NCBI GenBank assembly: GCA_963738545.1
Contig: CAVTXA010000009.1
Coordinates: forward strand, 844,148 to 908,147
Source of the DNA: Bog-756 sp963738545
Lineage (GTDB): Bacteria > Actinomycetota > Acidimicrobiia > Acidimicrobiales > RAAP-2
Length of the DNA: 64,000 bases
Reading direction: 5' to 3'
Each line of letters starts with the position of its first letter. The stretch's first letter is position 1. The notes under the pieces were generated by a model. The model was not told the DNA's origin. It did no database searches and saw only the letters and a list, made by a program, of their open reading frames with translations. Positions 16,092 through 25,594 of the stretch are shown here, piece after piece. A program made the translations under genes and the position numbers.

Positions 16092-16889
16092 ATGGCGCAG
16101 ACCCAACAGGAGCGGAAGGCCGAGACACGGGCACGCCTCCTGGGCGCGGCGGCCACGCTCTTCGCCGAGCAGGGCATCGACGCCGTCTCGGTCGACGCGG
16201 TGGCGGAGGCCGCCGGAAGGACCTCGGGGTCGGTCTACTCCCACTTCGGCAGCAAGCAGGGCCTCCTCCTGGCGCTGCTCGACGCCTGGAAGGACTCGGT
16301 CCTCACCGTGCTCCTGGCCGAGGTGGCGGTCACCGATTCGCCGGTAGGACAGCTGGCCGCGGTGTGGGAGCACGTGGCCGGCACCGACGAGGTCCAGTCC
16401 GGCAGCTGGTCGCTGCTCGAACAGGAGCTCCGGCTGCGGGCCGCCCGGGACGACGAGGTGGCCCGGGTGCTCCGGGATCGCGATACCGAGGCCCGCCGCT
16501 TCAGTGCTGACCAGCTGGCCGGTTGGGCGGCGGCCGTGGGCGCGGCGCCGGTGGCGGAGCCCGACGCACTGGCCGTGCTGGTCAAAGCCCTGCTGACCGG
16601 GCTGGCCATGCAGCGACGCCTGGACCCCGGCTCGGTCGACGACGAACTCGCCGTGGCCGGCCTGGCCGCGTTGGTCGGGATGCCCCTCCCCGCCGCGGCC
16701 GGCACGCGCACGACCCGGGTGCACGCAGCAGGGCCTGACCCCGGCCCACCCTTTCTCTCCCCGACCGCCGCCGAAGCGGCCCACTCGCCCGGACCCCGTT
16801 CGGCGCCAACGTCCCACAACGCCCCATCCGCACAACCCGTCCCATCCGCAGAACAAGCAGACCAAGCAGACCAAGGAGTCCTGTCATGA
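16092..16889 (+). CDS. TetR family transcriptional regulator with long C-terminal tail
   Basis: A 265-aa TetR-type repressor. The N-terminal helix-turn-helix spans about residues 10-58 (AVAEAAGRTSGSVYSHFGSK), with a ligand-binding helical domain to about residue 215. The last ~50 residues are Pro/Ala/Ser-rich low complexity with short repeats and are unusual; typical members are about 200 aa. The stop overlaps the nitronate monooxygenase start in an ATGA, so the two are probably co-translated. Likely regulates itself, the downstream gene and perhaps the divergent aldehyde dehydrogenase. Confidence 0.88.
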   Translation: MAQTQQERKAETRARLLGAAATLFAEQGIDAVSVDAVAEAAGRTSGSVYSHFGSKQGLLLALLDAWKDSVLTVLLAEVAVTDSPVGQLAAVWEHVAGTDEVQSGSWSLLEQELRLRAARDDEVARVLRDRDTEARRFSADQLAGWAAAVGAAPVAEPDALAVLVKALLTGLAMQRRLDPGSVDDELAVAGLAALVGMPLPAAAGTRTTRVHAAGPDPGPPFLSPTAAEAAHSPGPRSAPTSHNAPSAQPVPSAEQADQADQGVLS

Positions 16890-18007
16890 ATACCGAGATC
16901 CGCCAGAAGCTGGGCATCGAGTTCCCCATCTTCGCCTTCACCCACTGCCGCGACGTGGTCGCCGCCGTCACCAACGCCGGGGGCATCGGCGTGCTGGGAG
17001 CCATCGGCTTCACCCCCGAGCAGCTCGAGGTCGAGCTCACCTGGATCGACGAGCACGTGGGCGACCGGCCCTACGGCGTCGACATCGTCATCCCGGCCAA
17101 GTACGAGGGCATGGACGAGATGGACCCTGACAAGTTGGAGGCCCAGATCCGCGGCCTGGTGCCACCCCAGCACAAGGAGTTCGCCATGAAGATCCTGGCC
17201 GATCACGGCGTGCCGGAGATCCCCGAGGAGGAGCGGAACTCCAACGGCATGATCGGATGGACAGCGGCCCACGCCGCCGGTCTGCTCACGGTGGCCCTCC
17301 GTCATCCCAACGTGAAGCTCATCGCCAACGCCCTGGGCACCCCCCCGCCCGACGTGGTCGAGCGGGTGCAGGGGGCCGGACTGATGATCGGTGCCCTCGC
17401 CGGTTCGGTCAAGCACGCCCTCAACCACAAGGCCGCCGGACTCGACTTCATCATCTGCCAGGGGTCCGAGGGCGGCGGGCACACCGGCGACGTCGGCAGC
17501 ATCGTGCTCTGGCCCGAGGTCGTCGACGCCGTGGCCCCCATCCCGGTCCTGGCCGCCGGGGGTGTGGGCAGTGGGCGTCAGATGGCCGCAGCCCTGGCCC
17601 TCGGGGCCCAGGGGGTGTGGTCGGGGACGCTGTGGCTGACCGTCGAGGAAGCCGACATCCCCCCCAAGCAGATGGAGACCTACCTGGCCGCCTCCAGCCG
17701 CGACACGGTGCGGTCGCGCTCGTTCACCGGCAAGCCGTGCCGCATGCTCAAGAACGACTGGACCGACGCCTGGGAGGCCGAGGACACCCCCGATCCGCTG
17801 CCCATGCCGCTGCAGATGATGGTGGCCATCGAGGCCGTGTCGCGGGGTCACCGCTATCCCGAGCAGGCCAAGGACGTCAACTTCAATCCCTGCGGCCAGG
17901 TCATCGGTCGGGCCACCTCGGTGCGCAAGGCCAAGGACGTGGTCTTCTCGATGGTCGAGGAGTACGTGGAGGCCACCGAACGGATGCAGGCGGGGCTGGC
18001 GGTCTGA
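16886..18007 (+). CDS. Nitronate monooxygenase-family FMN protein
   Basis: A 373-aa TIM-barrel flavoprotein of the 2-nitropropane dioxygenase/nitronate monooxygenase family (also containing enoyl reductase-like members). FMN-binding signatures are GSEGGGHTGDVG and VLAAGGVGSGRQMAAALALGA, and the N-terminus FPIFAFTHCRDVVAAVTNAGG matches the family. The enzyme would oxidise alkyl nitronates or a similar carbanion substrate; many relatives have other roles. Translationally coupled to the TetR gene, which suggests that its substrate or product is sensed by that regulator. Confidence 0.86.
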   Translation: MNTEIRQKLGIEFPIFAFTHCRDVVAAVTNAGGIGVLGAIGFTPEQLEVELTWIDEHVGDRPYGVDIVIPAKYEGMDEMDPDKLEAQIRGLVPPQHKEFAMKILADHGVPEIPEEERNSNGMIGWTAAHAAGLLTVALRHPNVKLIANALGTPPPDVVERVQGAGLMIGALAGSVKHALNHKAAGLDFIICQGSEGGGHTGDVGSIVLWPEVVDAVAPIPVLAAGGVGSGRQMAAALALGAQGVWSGTLWLTVEEADIPPKQMETYLAASSRDTVRSRSFTGKPCRMLKNDWTDAWEAEDTPDPLPMPLQMMVAIEAVSRGHRYPEQAKDVNFNPCGQVIGRATSVRKAKDVVFSMVEEYVEATERMQAGLAV

Positions 18008-18139
18008 CCGGTGGCCGGGCCAGCACTCGGAGGCGTCCTGCTCGGCGGATTCGGGCCGGCCGGCACCGCCGGCTGCAGTCGGCACACCCTGGCCGGACCT
18101 GCCCCCGGGCCGTCCGGGGCCGCCGGGTAGACTCGCACG

Positions 18140-20242
18140 ATGAAGCCGGTCCTGCAGGTCGAGCACCTCCGTACCGAGTTCCGCATGCGCACGAACTCGG
18201 TGGTGGCCGTGGACGACGTCTCCTTCGAGGTGGGCGAGGGCGAGTGCGTCGGCGTGGTGGGCGAGTCCGGCTGCGGGAAGAGCACCACGGGGCTGTCGAT
18301 CATGCGGCTCCTGCCCAACAACGGCCACCTGACCGGTGGCTCCGTCACCCTCCTCGGTCGCGACCTGGCCCCACTCGAGGAGAAGGCGATGCGCAAGGTG
18401 AGGGGCGACGAGGTGGCGCTCATCCCTCAGGACCCGATGACGTCGCTCAACCCGACCATGACCGTGGGACGCCAGATCGCCGAAGGGGTTCGTCTGCACC
18501 GTGACGTGAGCCGCCAAGAGGCCCGCCAGCGCGCCCTCGAGGTGCTGCGCCTGGTGGAGATGCCCCAACCGGCCGAACGGCTCGACCAATTTCCCTACGA
18601 GTTGTCCGGTGGCCTGCGGCAGCGGGTGATGATCGCCATGGCCCTGGCCTGCGAGCCCAAGCTGCTGATCGCCGACGAGCCCACCACCGCGCTCGACGTG
18701 ACCATCCAGGCCCAGATCCTCGACCTCATCGACGAGCTCCGCCAGAGGTTGGCCATGGCCGTGCTGCTCATCACCCACGACATGGGGGTCATTGCCGGTC
18801 GCACCGACCGCGTGATCGTCATGTACGCCGGCAAGGTCGCCGAGGAGGCCGAGACCGGGGAGCTGTTCAACCGCATCCGGCATCCCTACTCCGAGGCCCT
18901 GCTGGCTTCGGTTCCCAAAGTGGACCAGAGCAGGGATGAGCGCCTGGCGTCCATTCCGGGCCTGCCTCCGGACTTGTCCCGCACCATCACCAACTGCCGG
19001 TTCGCTCCCCGCTGCCAGTACGCCACCGAGCAGTGCCGGAACGAGGACCCGCCGTTGGTCGACACCGGCGACCAGGGCGACCTGGTCCACCGCTATGCCT
19101 GCTTCCACCCGGTGGCACCGAAAGGCCGCGTGCTGGCCCCAGCCGCCGTGGCCCCGTCAGCGACGTCGGCAGCCCAAGCGGCACGGACCACATCGCTCGC
19201 CGCCGCTGATCACATCGTCGAGGTGCGGGATCTGGTCAAAGAGTTCCCGGTGATGGCGGGCACCCTGTTCCGCCGTCAAGTGGGTAGCGTGAAGGCGGTC
19301 TCGGGCATCAACTTCGACATCCGCCAGGGTGAGACTTTCGGCCTGGTCGGCGAATCCGGCTGCGGGAAGACCACCGTGGGCCGGCTCCTGGTCACCCTGG
19401 ACAGGGCCACGGACGGGTCGATCCGTTTCGAAGGGGTGGAGATGTCCACGCTCGGATCCGGGGCGCTGCGCGCCCGGCGTCGGGATCTCCAGCTGATGTT
19501 CCAGGATCCCTACGCCTCCCTCGACCCCCGCATGCGGGTCGGCACCATCATCCGAGAGCCGTTGAAGGTGCACTCGGTGGGGTCGGCCGCCGAGCAGGAC
19601 GACAAGGTCCGCTCCCTCCTCGAAGAGGTCGGACTGAGCCGCGACTCGGTCGACCGGTACCCCCATGAGTTCTCTGGCGGCCAGCGCCAGCGCATCGGCC
19701 TGGCCCGGGCCCTGGCCCTCGACCCAAAGATGATCGTGGCCGACGAGCCCGTCTCGGCCCTCGACGTCTCCATCCAGGCACAGATTCTCAACCTGATGAA
19801 GGACCTCCAGACCCAGCACGGGCTCACCTACGTGATGATCTCCCACGATCTCGCTGTGGTTCGCTACATGGCCGACACCATCGGGGTGATGTACCTCGGC
19901 AAGCTGGTGGAGCGGGGGCCGGCGGCCCAGATCTACGCCCGCCCGGTCCACCACTACACCAAGGGGCTCCTGGACGCGGTCCCGGTGGCCGACGTGGACG
20001 CGGCCCGGGCCAAGGCACGCGCCGACACCACGGTGAAAGGCGAGCTCCCGTCGTCGATCAATCCCCCGTCCGGCTGCCGATTCCGCACCCGGTGCCCGGC
20101 CGCCCAGGACGTCTGTGCCGAGGTCGAGCCACCGCTGTCGGACTTCGGGGGCGGTCACGTGGCCGCATGCCACTTCCCGCTGCAGACGCCCGTCACCCTG
20201 TCGGCGGCCGGCTCCTCCTCGGCAGCGTCCGGAACCGCCTGA
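18140..20242 (+). CDS. Fused double-ATPase of a peptide-type ABC transporter (DppD-DppF)
   Basis: A 700-aa protein holding two ABC ATPases that are usually separate subunits. First half: Walker A GESGCGKSTTG, signature LSGGLRQRV, Walker B LLIADEPTTALDV. Second half: Walker A GESGCGKTTVG, signature FSGGQRQRI, Walker B MIVADEPVSALDV. Each half ends with the Cys-containing oligopeptide C-terminal domain (CRFAPRCQYATEQC and CRFRTRCPAAQDVC). It powers import of di/oligopeptides or similar solutes. It converges on the permease genes with an 18-bp gap, so it is transcribed separately from its likely partners. Confidence 0.93.
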   Translation: MKPVLQVEHLRTEFRMRTNSVVAVDDVSFEVGEGECVGVVGESGCGKSTTGLSIMRLLPNNGHLTGGSVTLLGRDLAPLEEKAMRKVRGDEVALIPQDPMTSLNPTMTVGRQIAEGVRLHRDVSRQEARQRALEVLRLVEMPQPAERLDQFPYELSGGLRQRVMIAMALACEPKLLIADEPTTALDVTIQAQILDLIDELRQRLAMAVLLITHDMGVIAGRTDRVIVMYAGKVAEEAETGELFNRIRHPYSEALLASVPKVDQSRDERLASIPGLPPDLSRTITNCRFAPRCQYATEQCRNEDPPLVDTGDQGDLVHRYACFHPVAPKGRVLAPAAVAPSATSAAQAARTTSLAAADHIVEVRDLVKEFPVMAGTLFRRQVGSVKAVSGINFDIRQGETFGLVGESGCGKTTVGRLLVTLDRATDGSIRFEGVEMSTLGSGALRARRRDLQLMFQDPYASLDPRMRVGTIIREPLKVHSVGSAAEQDDKVRSLLEEVGLSRDSVDRYPHEFSGGQRQRIGLARALALDPKMIVADEPVSALDVSIQAQILNLMKDLQTQHGLTYVMISHDLAVVRYMADTIGVMYLGKLVERGPAAQIYARPVHHYTKGLLDAVPVADVDAARAKARADTTVKGELPSSINPPSGCRFRTRCPAAQDVCAEVEPPLSDFGGGHVAACHFPLQTPVTLSAAGSSSAASGTA

Positions 20243-20260
20243 GCGGGCCGAGCGGTCTGA

Positions 20261-21268
20261 TCAACGCTGCTGCAGGCGCACCTCGAGCGAGTCCCGCAAC
20301 GCGTCACCGACGTAGTTGAAGGCCACCACGACCAGGACGATGCAGATGCCGGTGGGGTAGATCTGCCACCAGTAGCCGTTGCCCGCCGCATCCACGCCAT
20401 TGGACAGCATGGTGCCCCAGTCGGTCTGGGGAACGGGAACGCCCAGCCCCACGAAGCCCAGCGCAGCCAGCAACAGGATCGAGTCGGCGACCTGGAACGT
20501 GGCAAACACCACGATGGTCCCGATGGAGTTGGGAATGATGTGCCGTCCGATGATGCGTGACCGGCTGCCGCCCATGACCCGTACCGCCTGGACGTACTCA
20601 CGGTTGCGCAGGGACAGCGTCTCCCCACGGATGAGGCGAGCCGGTATGAGCCAGCTCACGAACGCGATGACCAGGATGAGCAGCACCTCGGACTGGTGGT
20701 AGATGGTGACCAGGGCAATGAGCAAGAAGAGCACGGGGATGGACAAGAAGACATCGACGACCCGCATCAGGAACGAGTCCAGCCAACTTCCGAAGAAGCC
20801 GGAGACGGCTCCATACAGCGTGCCGAACACCGTGGCCACCAGGGCCGAGGCGAAGCCGACGATGAGGGAGGCCTGGCCGCCGAACATGAGCCGACCCAGC
20901 ATGTCGTAGCCGCTGCCGTCGGTACCCAGGGGATTCCCGTTCCCCGGGGGCAGGTTGGCGCTGGAGTTCTGGAGGACCAGTTCGGCGTTGGTCTGGTTGG
21001 TGGGGTACAGGTGCGGGCCCACGAAGCAGAACAGCACCATGAACACGATGACCCCGACGCCGACCACGGCCAGTTTGTTCTCGACGAACACTCGGCCCAT
21101 CTGGCGGAAGATCCCGCCGGTGGAGGTCGATTCTCCCCCGGCGGGGATGCCGTCGCTCCCGAGGAACTCGCCCACCGAGATGGTCTCCCCGTCCCCGATG
21201 GGCAGTGACACCTCCCGCTCGAAATCGTTGAACACCGGATCGAAATCGCTGCCGTCAGGTTCGGTCAC
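20261..21268 (-). CDS. Peptide-type ABC transporter permease, DppC-like
   Basis: A 335-aa inner-membrane permease with a ~60-residue acidic cytoplasmic N-terminus, an OppC_N segment around VFVENKLAVVGVGVIVFMVL, and a C-terminal BPD domain with about five membrane helices. The coupling-helix EAA-type loop is near YVQAVRVMGGSRSRIIGRHI. The GTG at 21268 was chosen because GGAGG lies 8 bp upstream; a GTG three codons earlier is possible. It starts immediately after the DppB-like stop, so the pair is one operon. Confidence 0.9.
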   Translation of the reverse strand: MTEPDGSDFDPVFNDFEREVSLPIGDGETISVGEFLGSDGIPAGGESTSTGGIFRQMGRVFVENKLAVVGVGVIVFMVLFCFVGPHLYPTNQTNAELVLQNSSANLPPGNGNPLGTDGSGYDMLGRLMFGGQASLIVGFASALVATVFGTLYGAVSGFFGSWLDSFLMRVVDVFLSIPVLFLLIALVTIYHQSEVLLILVIAFVSWLIPARLIRGETLSLRNREYVQAVRVMGGSRSRIIGRHIIPNSIGTIVVFATFQVADSILLLAALGFVGLGVPVPQTDWGTMLSNGVDAAGNGYWWQIYPTGICIVLVVVAFNYVGDALRDSLEVRLQQR

Positions 21269-21269
21269 G

Positions 21270-22226
21270 TCACTCACCTCCCAGCCGGATCCGGGGGTCG
21301 GCCACGGCGTAGAGGATGTCGGCCAGCAGGGAGCCGATGACGGTCGCCACGGTGATGACCAGCGTGGTCCCCAGAACGGTCGGAATGTCGTCGTTGAAGG
21401 CCGACTGGACGGTGAGCAGGCCCATGCCCGGATAGTTGAAGACGGTCTCCACGATGAGGGCGCCACTCACGATGGCGGGCAGGGAGAGCCCGAGCAGGGT
21501 GAGGATGGGGATCAGGGCGTTGCGCAGGGCGTGGCCGTAGAGCACCCGTCGGTTACCCGCCCCCTTGGCCCGGGCCGTTCTGATGTAGTCCTCGGCCATG
21601 GCGTCCATCATCGACGAGCGCATGTACCGGCTGAACGAGGCGATGGACGTGGCGGCCAGGGTCACCACGGGGAGGACGAAGGCCCGGGGATCGGTGAACA
21701 CCGCCCAGGCCGAGGCGTCCGAGGGGGGAGAGACCGGGAACCAGTGCAGATCAAAGGCGAACCAGATGATGAGGAGGGTCCCGAGCAGGAAGTCGGGCAT
21801 GGCGTAGAAGAAGAACGAGCTGCTGGTCACCACGTAGTCGATGGGCTTGTTGCGTCGTACCACCTGAAGGATCCCGAGAGGGATGGCGATCACGAGGGAG
21901 ATGAGGACCGAGGCACCGACCAGGGTGAGCGTCTTCGGCAGGCGTTCGCCGATCACCTGGCGGACCCCCTGGTTGTACTTGTAGGAGTAGCCCAGGTTGA
22001 GGTGGACGAAGATCCCCTCGATGTACTGCCAGAACTGGTCCCAGATGGGCAGGTCGAGGCCGTTCAGACGGTTGAATCGGGCGATCCCGGGGCCGGTGGC
22101 CTTCGGTCCGAGGACGGCTTTCGCCTCACCGCCGGGGATGAGCCGAGCCAGGAAGAACGTGATCAGGATGACACCGACGATGACGATCAGGGCCTGGCCG
22201 ACACGGCGGAGGAGGAACCTGGTCAT
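21270..22226 (-). CDS. Peptide-type ABC transporter permease, DppB-like
   Basis: A 318-aa inner-membrane permease opening TRFLLRRVGQALIVIVGVILITFFLARLIPG without its first Met, the classic first helix and periplasmic start of DppB/OppB proteins. The EAA-type loop sits near DYIRTARAKGAGNRRVLYGHAL. Six membrane helices are expected. It lies 202 bp downstream of the binding-protein gene and directly before the DppC-like gene. Confidence 0.92.
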   Translation of the reverse strand: MTRFLLRRVGQALIVIVGVILITFFLARLIPGGEAKAVLGPKATGPGIARFNRLNGLDLPIWDQFWQYIEGIFVHLNLGYSYKYNQGVRQVIGERLPKTLTLVGASVLISLVIAIPLGILQVVRRNKPIDYVVTSSSFFFYAMPDFLLGTLLIIWFAFDLHWFPVSPPSDASAWAVFTDPRAFVLPVVTLAATSIASFSRYMRSSMMDAMAEDYIRTARAKGAGNRRVLYGHALRNALIPILTLLGLSLPAIVSGALIVETVFNYPGMGLLTVQSAFNDDIPTVLGTTLVITVATVIGSLLADILYAVADPRIRLGGE

Positions 22227-22428
22227 CGGTGGTGCGTCACAGGAGGCTGTCGTGCAGCATGGGGCGCTTCCTCGGACGAGGAGGACGCGACCTCGCTGTC
22301 GGGGGACGCGGCATTGGTGGTAGCGGACCCCCGGCTCCGGACGTAGGGTCCGAAGCCGGGTGTCCGCCGGTCATGGGGTGCTCGTGGTCGATGGCCTGAG
22401 GCATTGGGCACGGAGACGGATGGGCCGG

Positions 22429-24318
22429 CTAGATCCTCCAACTCTCCGGCGTGATGCCCTGGAGCGGACTCGCAGGCTCGAATCCCTGGAGGTTCTTCTG
22501 GATCTCGTAGATCGGGTTTCCGGCGTTGGGCTGCCAGACACCGGGAAGCTGCTCGGCCAGGTAGTTCTCGTAGGTGGTCAACGGCGTCTGGGTGGTATTG
22601 GTGGCGATAATGTTGGCGTCGTTGGTCGGGTCGGAGTAGCTACCCGAGTTCGACCCCGCCCCGGTCTGGAAGATGGACTCGCCCGTCGGGTAGTAGTCCG
22701 GCGAGAAGATCCATCCCGCTCCCCAGTTCTCCAGCTCCCACGAGCAGCCCTTGCTGCCGGCCTTGCAGGGGATGGCGTTGCCGATGACGGTGTTGAACGA
22801 GGCCTGGGAGAGGCTCATGTTGATCCCGGCCTGGCCCCAGGAGGACTTCTCGGCGTTCATGAGTTCCGTGGTCGACGTGGTACCCGACGCATACTGCAGG
22901 TTGAAGGCCAGCTTGGCGCCCTTGGCGATGCCGGCGCCGCACTGCGTGGCCCCGGTTCCCGGCGACTGACAGGTGGAGGTGCCGTTGGGCACGACCTTCC
23001 AGCCGTGGTCCTTCAGCAGGGTCACGGCCTTGCCCGGGTTGTACGGATAGGGGTTGTCCTGGACCTCCTGGGACACGAAGGCGTTGGCCGGCTGGCTGGG
23101 TACGGGACCGTAGGTGCCCACCGAGTAGCCCTTGAAGATCTTGTTGTTGTAGAGCGGCTGGTCCACCAGCAGCTGCACGGCCTGTCGGAAGTACAGCTGC
23201 TTGAAGATGGGCCCGGCGTTGCCGCCATCCCCCGTGGAGTTGAAGTTGTAGGGGAAGTAGTTGATGGCCCAGCCGTAGAGCGGCGCGAGGGTGAAGTTGG
23301 AGAGCCGCGGATTGTTTGGCCCCGGCTTCAGGGCGTTGGTGGTCCCCTTGGTGATGTCCTGGGTCGGCAGGTAGCCAACCGTGACCTTGCCGCCCACCAG
23401 CGCGTTGAACTCAGCCGAATCCGAGGTGAAGGGCAGCTCGACGAACTTCTGGACGTTGCCGGTCACCGGACCGGAGTACGAGGGGTTGGGCACGAAGGTC
23501 ACGTTGCCCGAGGCATCGAAACTGGACAGCTTCCACGGCCCGTCCACGACCGACCAGATGGGACTGGTGGCGTAGGTGGACAGGGAGTTGTTGGCTGCCT
23601 TCGGGTTGGCGGGGTCGTAGCCGGACTGCTTGGACAAGAAGGTGTACACCGCCTTGCACTGCTTGTCGGCCGTGCCGTAGGGGGCCGCCGCGCAGCCGCC
23701 CGAGTTGGGTGCGCCGCCCTTGGCCGTGATGTCCCATGCGTTGGGCATGGGCGTGATCTGCGACAGCTCGTTGTAGGTGAACCAGTAATTGTTCACCGGC
23801 GCGGTCAGGGTGAAGGTCAGCTGCTCGGGGTTGTTGATGGCGATGGACTTGACGTCATCGGGAAGGGCCCCTGCGGAGTACCCGGCCCAGTTGGCCTTCT
23901 CGGCGTGGAGCATGTTCATCCAGAACATGACGTTCTCGGCCGTCACCGTTTCGCCGTTCGACCACTTGTAGTTGTCGAGGTCGACCGTCACCGTGTTGCC
24001 GGCGCTGTTGTAGGTCGGCGCCGCCGCCAATGACAAGGGGATGTTGAGGTTGGGGGTGGCACCGTCACCGAACCAGTAGAGGGGCCGGTACATCAGGTAC
24101 TGGAAGGTCTGGCTGTTATACACACTGAAGAAGGCCAAGCTCATGAACGGGAAGATGTAGTTCGGCGGCGCCTGCGGTGGTTCGGCGAAAGTCACTGTCG
24201 TCGGGTTCGACGCGGCTCCACTCACCGAAGCGGGGGCCAGGGCCAGGGTGGCGGCGGACATGGCCACCACAGCCAGACCCACTCCCAGCATCCTTCGAGC
24301 TCTTCCAATAAATTTCAT
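22429..24318 (-). CDS. Family 5 extracellular solute-binding protein
   Basis: A 629-aa secreted binding protein for the ABC transporter, of the peptide/nickel-binding SBP_bac_5 type. After the ATG at 24318 comes a basic stretch and a hydrophobic signal peptide ending at ...SVSGAAS; no lipobox Cys is seen, so it is either released or held another way. Family landmarks include YKWSNGETVTAENV and WKLSSFDASGNVTFVPNPSY. Asn/Ser/Tyr/Gly are enriched compared with neighbours. An AAGGG site lies about 8 bp upstream. Ligand not predictable. Confidence 0.92.
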   Translation of the reverse strand: MKFIGRARRMLGVGLAVVAMSAATLALAPASVSGAASNPTTVTFAEPPQAPPNYIFPFMSLAFFSVYNSQTFQYLMYRPLYWFGDGATPNLNIPLSLAAAPTYNSAGNTVTVDLDNYKWSNGETVTAENVMFWMNMLHAEKANWAGYSAGALPDDVKSIAINNPEQLTFTLTAPVNNYWFTYNELSQITPMPNAWDITAKGGAPNSGGCAAAPYGTADKQCKAVYTFLSKQSGYDPANPKAANNSLSTYATSPIWSVVDGPWKLSSFDASGNVTFVPNPSYSGPVTGNVQKFVELPFTSDSAEFNALVGGKVTVGYLPTQDITKGTTNALKPGPNNPRLSNFTLAPLYGWAINYFPYNFNSTGDGGNAGPIFKQLYFRQAVQLLVDQPLYNNKIFKGYSVGTYGPVPSQPANAFVSQEVQDNPYPYNPGKAVTLLKDHGWKVVPNGTSTCQSPGTGATQCGAGIAKGAKLAFNLQYASGTTSTTELMNAEKSSWGQAGINMSLSQASFNTVIGNAIPCKAGSKGCSWELENWGAGWIFSPDYYPTGESIFQTGAGSNSGSYSDPTNDANIIATNTTQTPLTTYENYLAEQLPGVWQPNAGNPIYEIQKNLQGFEPASPLQGITPESWRI

Positions 24319-24745
24319 GGCGTGTACCCTTGTCTTCCTGCGGCCCCAGGGGCCACGATCGAAGTGCCAACGATTACCCGCCAGTAACAGCGCACCGTAA
24401 CGCAAATGCAATCAACAAACCGCTTTCCGGTGGTCCCGTAACGGTATGTTCACAATTGCTTCCCCGCACGATTTGCGTGTGCGAACGATACCCCAAGTTC
24501 GATTTTCTTGAACATAGGCGGATCTACCTGCGGTAATCGTCAGACAGAGTCACCGATCGAAGCTGGTGACGGACGGGTGCCTCGTCCAACCCTGCCCGTA
24601 GCCGATGGCCACGTTGTCGGGTGCCGACCTGCGTGCTAGGACCCGCGTCGGGACCAAATTGAGGTTGGCCATGTGACATTGCGCTGCACGCCATGTCCTG
24701 TGGTGATGTTCAGAGTCCAGTGAGGGCGCTGGCCCGATGGCCAGT
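24319..24745. other. Non-coding region upstream of binding-protein gene
   Basis: About 430 bp without a convincing gene; it is more AT-rich than its surroundings at 24360-24540 and should contain the promoter for the binding-protein/permease genes. The 8-bp words ACGCAAAT (24400-24407) and ATTTGCGT (24471-24478) form a separated inverted repeat that might bind a regulator. Confidence 0.45.
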
Positions 24746-25543
24746 TCACGAGGGGACCGGGACCGACATCCCCCACTGCTCCTCGACCGGGGCGAAGCCG
24801 AGGGAACGGTAGAGCCCGGCCGCCGGTCCGCCACGGTCGGCCACGATCACCAGTAGTCGCGCCCCCCACACGTCGACGGCGAACGACCCGGCCCGGGCCA
24901 GCAGCGCCGAGGCGAAGCCACGGCGTCGGTAGCCGGGAAGCGTGCCGACGTTCTGGTAGCGAGCCACTCCCCTCCCGTCCGAGGCGATGCCCGTCACCGA
25001 GCACAGGGCGCCATCCGTGAACACGCCGAAGTACTCGGTGCACCGTCCCTCCACCATCCTCCTGGCTTCGTCGGTCCTCCGCTCCAGGTAGCCGCGGTGG
25101 CCCACCGCCAGGGGTTCCTGCTCGGCGTCCAGGGCCAGCTGGAGGAGTAGGTCGTCTCCCCAGTCCTCGTCGGACCGGAGCGGTCGGATCGTCGCCGGCC
25201 CGTCCAGGTCCACGGCGGTCGGAGGGCGCTTCGCGGTCAACACCACACCGAGATCGGGTTCCAGCCCGACCGGTGACCTGAACGTATGTCGTTCGGGGAT
25301 GGCGGTGACGTCGATTCCGAACGTCATGTGGTCGGCTTCGGGGAACTCCTCGATGAAGTTGGCGGTCCACTCGGCCAGATCGTCGGCGGCGGGAGGGTTC
25401 GGCCACAGGAGGAAGTTGCCCCAGTGGAAGGACGGGTTCTCCGGCGTCCGGACCACGATGTATCGGCCACGCTCGATGATCGACGATCCGGCCAGTCCCC
25501 GGACCATGAGGTCGGTGCGATACCCCAACGACCGGACCTCCAC
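24746..25543 (-). CDS. GNAT family N-acetyltransferase
   Basis: A 265-aa acetyltransferase whose C-terminal half is a clear GNAT domain: VARYQNVGTLPGYRRRGFAS carries the acetyl-CoA pyrophosphate-binding R/Q-x-x-G-x-G/A loop (YRRRGFA), followed by AAGLYRSLGFAPVEEQWGM. The N-terminal half is a related but degenerate domain, so it is probably a tandem GNAT protein. The GTG start at 25543 keeps it clear of the divergent membrane gene; an internal ATG 12 codons in is an alternative. Substrate unknown. Confidence 0.83.
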   Translation of the reverse strand: MEVRSLGYRTDLMVRGLAGSSIIERGRYIVVRTPENPSFHWGNFLLWPNPPAADDLAEWTANFIEEFPEADHMTFGIDVTAIPERHTFRSPVGLEPDLGVVLTAKRPPTAVDLDGPATIRPLRSDEDWGDDLLLQLALDAEQEPLAVGHRGYLERRTDEARRMVEGRCTEYFGVFTDGALCSVTGIASDGRGVARYQNVGTLPGYRRRGFASALLARAGSFAVDVWGARLLVIVADRGGPAAGLYRSLGFAPVEEQWGMSVPVPS

Positions 25544-25594
25544 CTCGGGAAACGTACACCGACCGGGACCTGCGGGTAGGGTCCCTGGACGCCG

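Noticed and set aside
16235..19108. Very long minus-strand open frame (957 codons) opposite the TetR, nitronate monooxygenase and ABC ATPase genes
   Set aside because: His/Gly/Asp-rich composition typical of an antisense shadow in high-GC DNA; plus-strand genes have clear families and ribosome sites.
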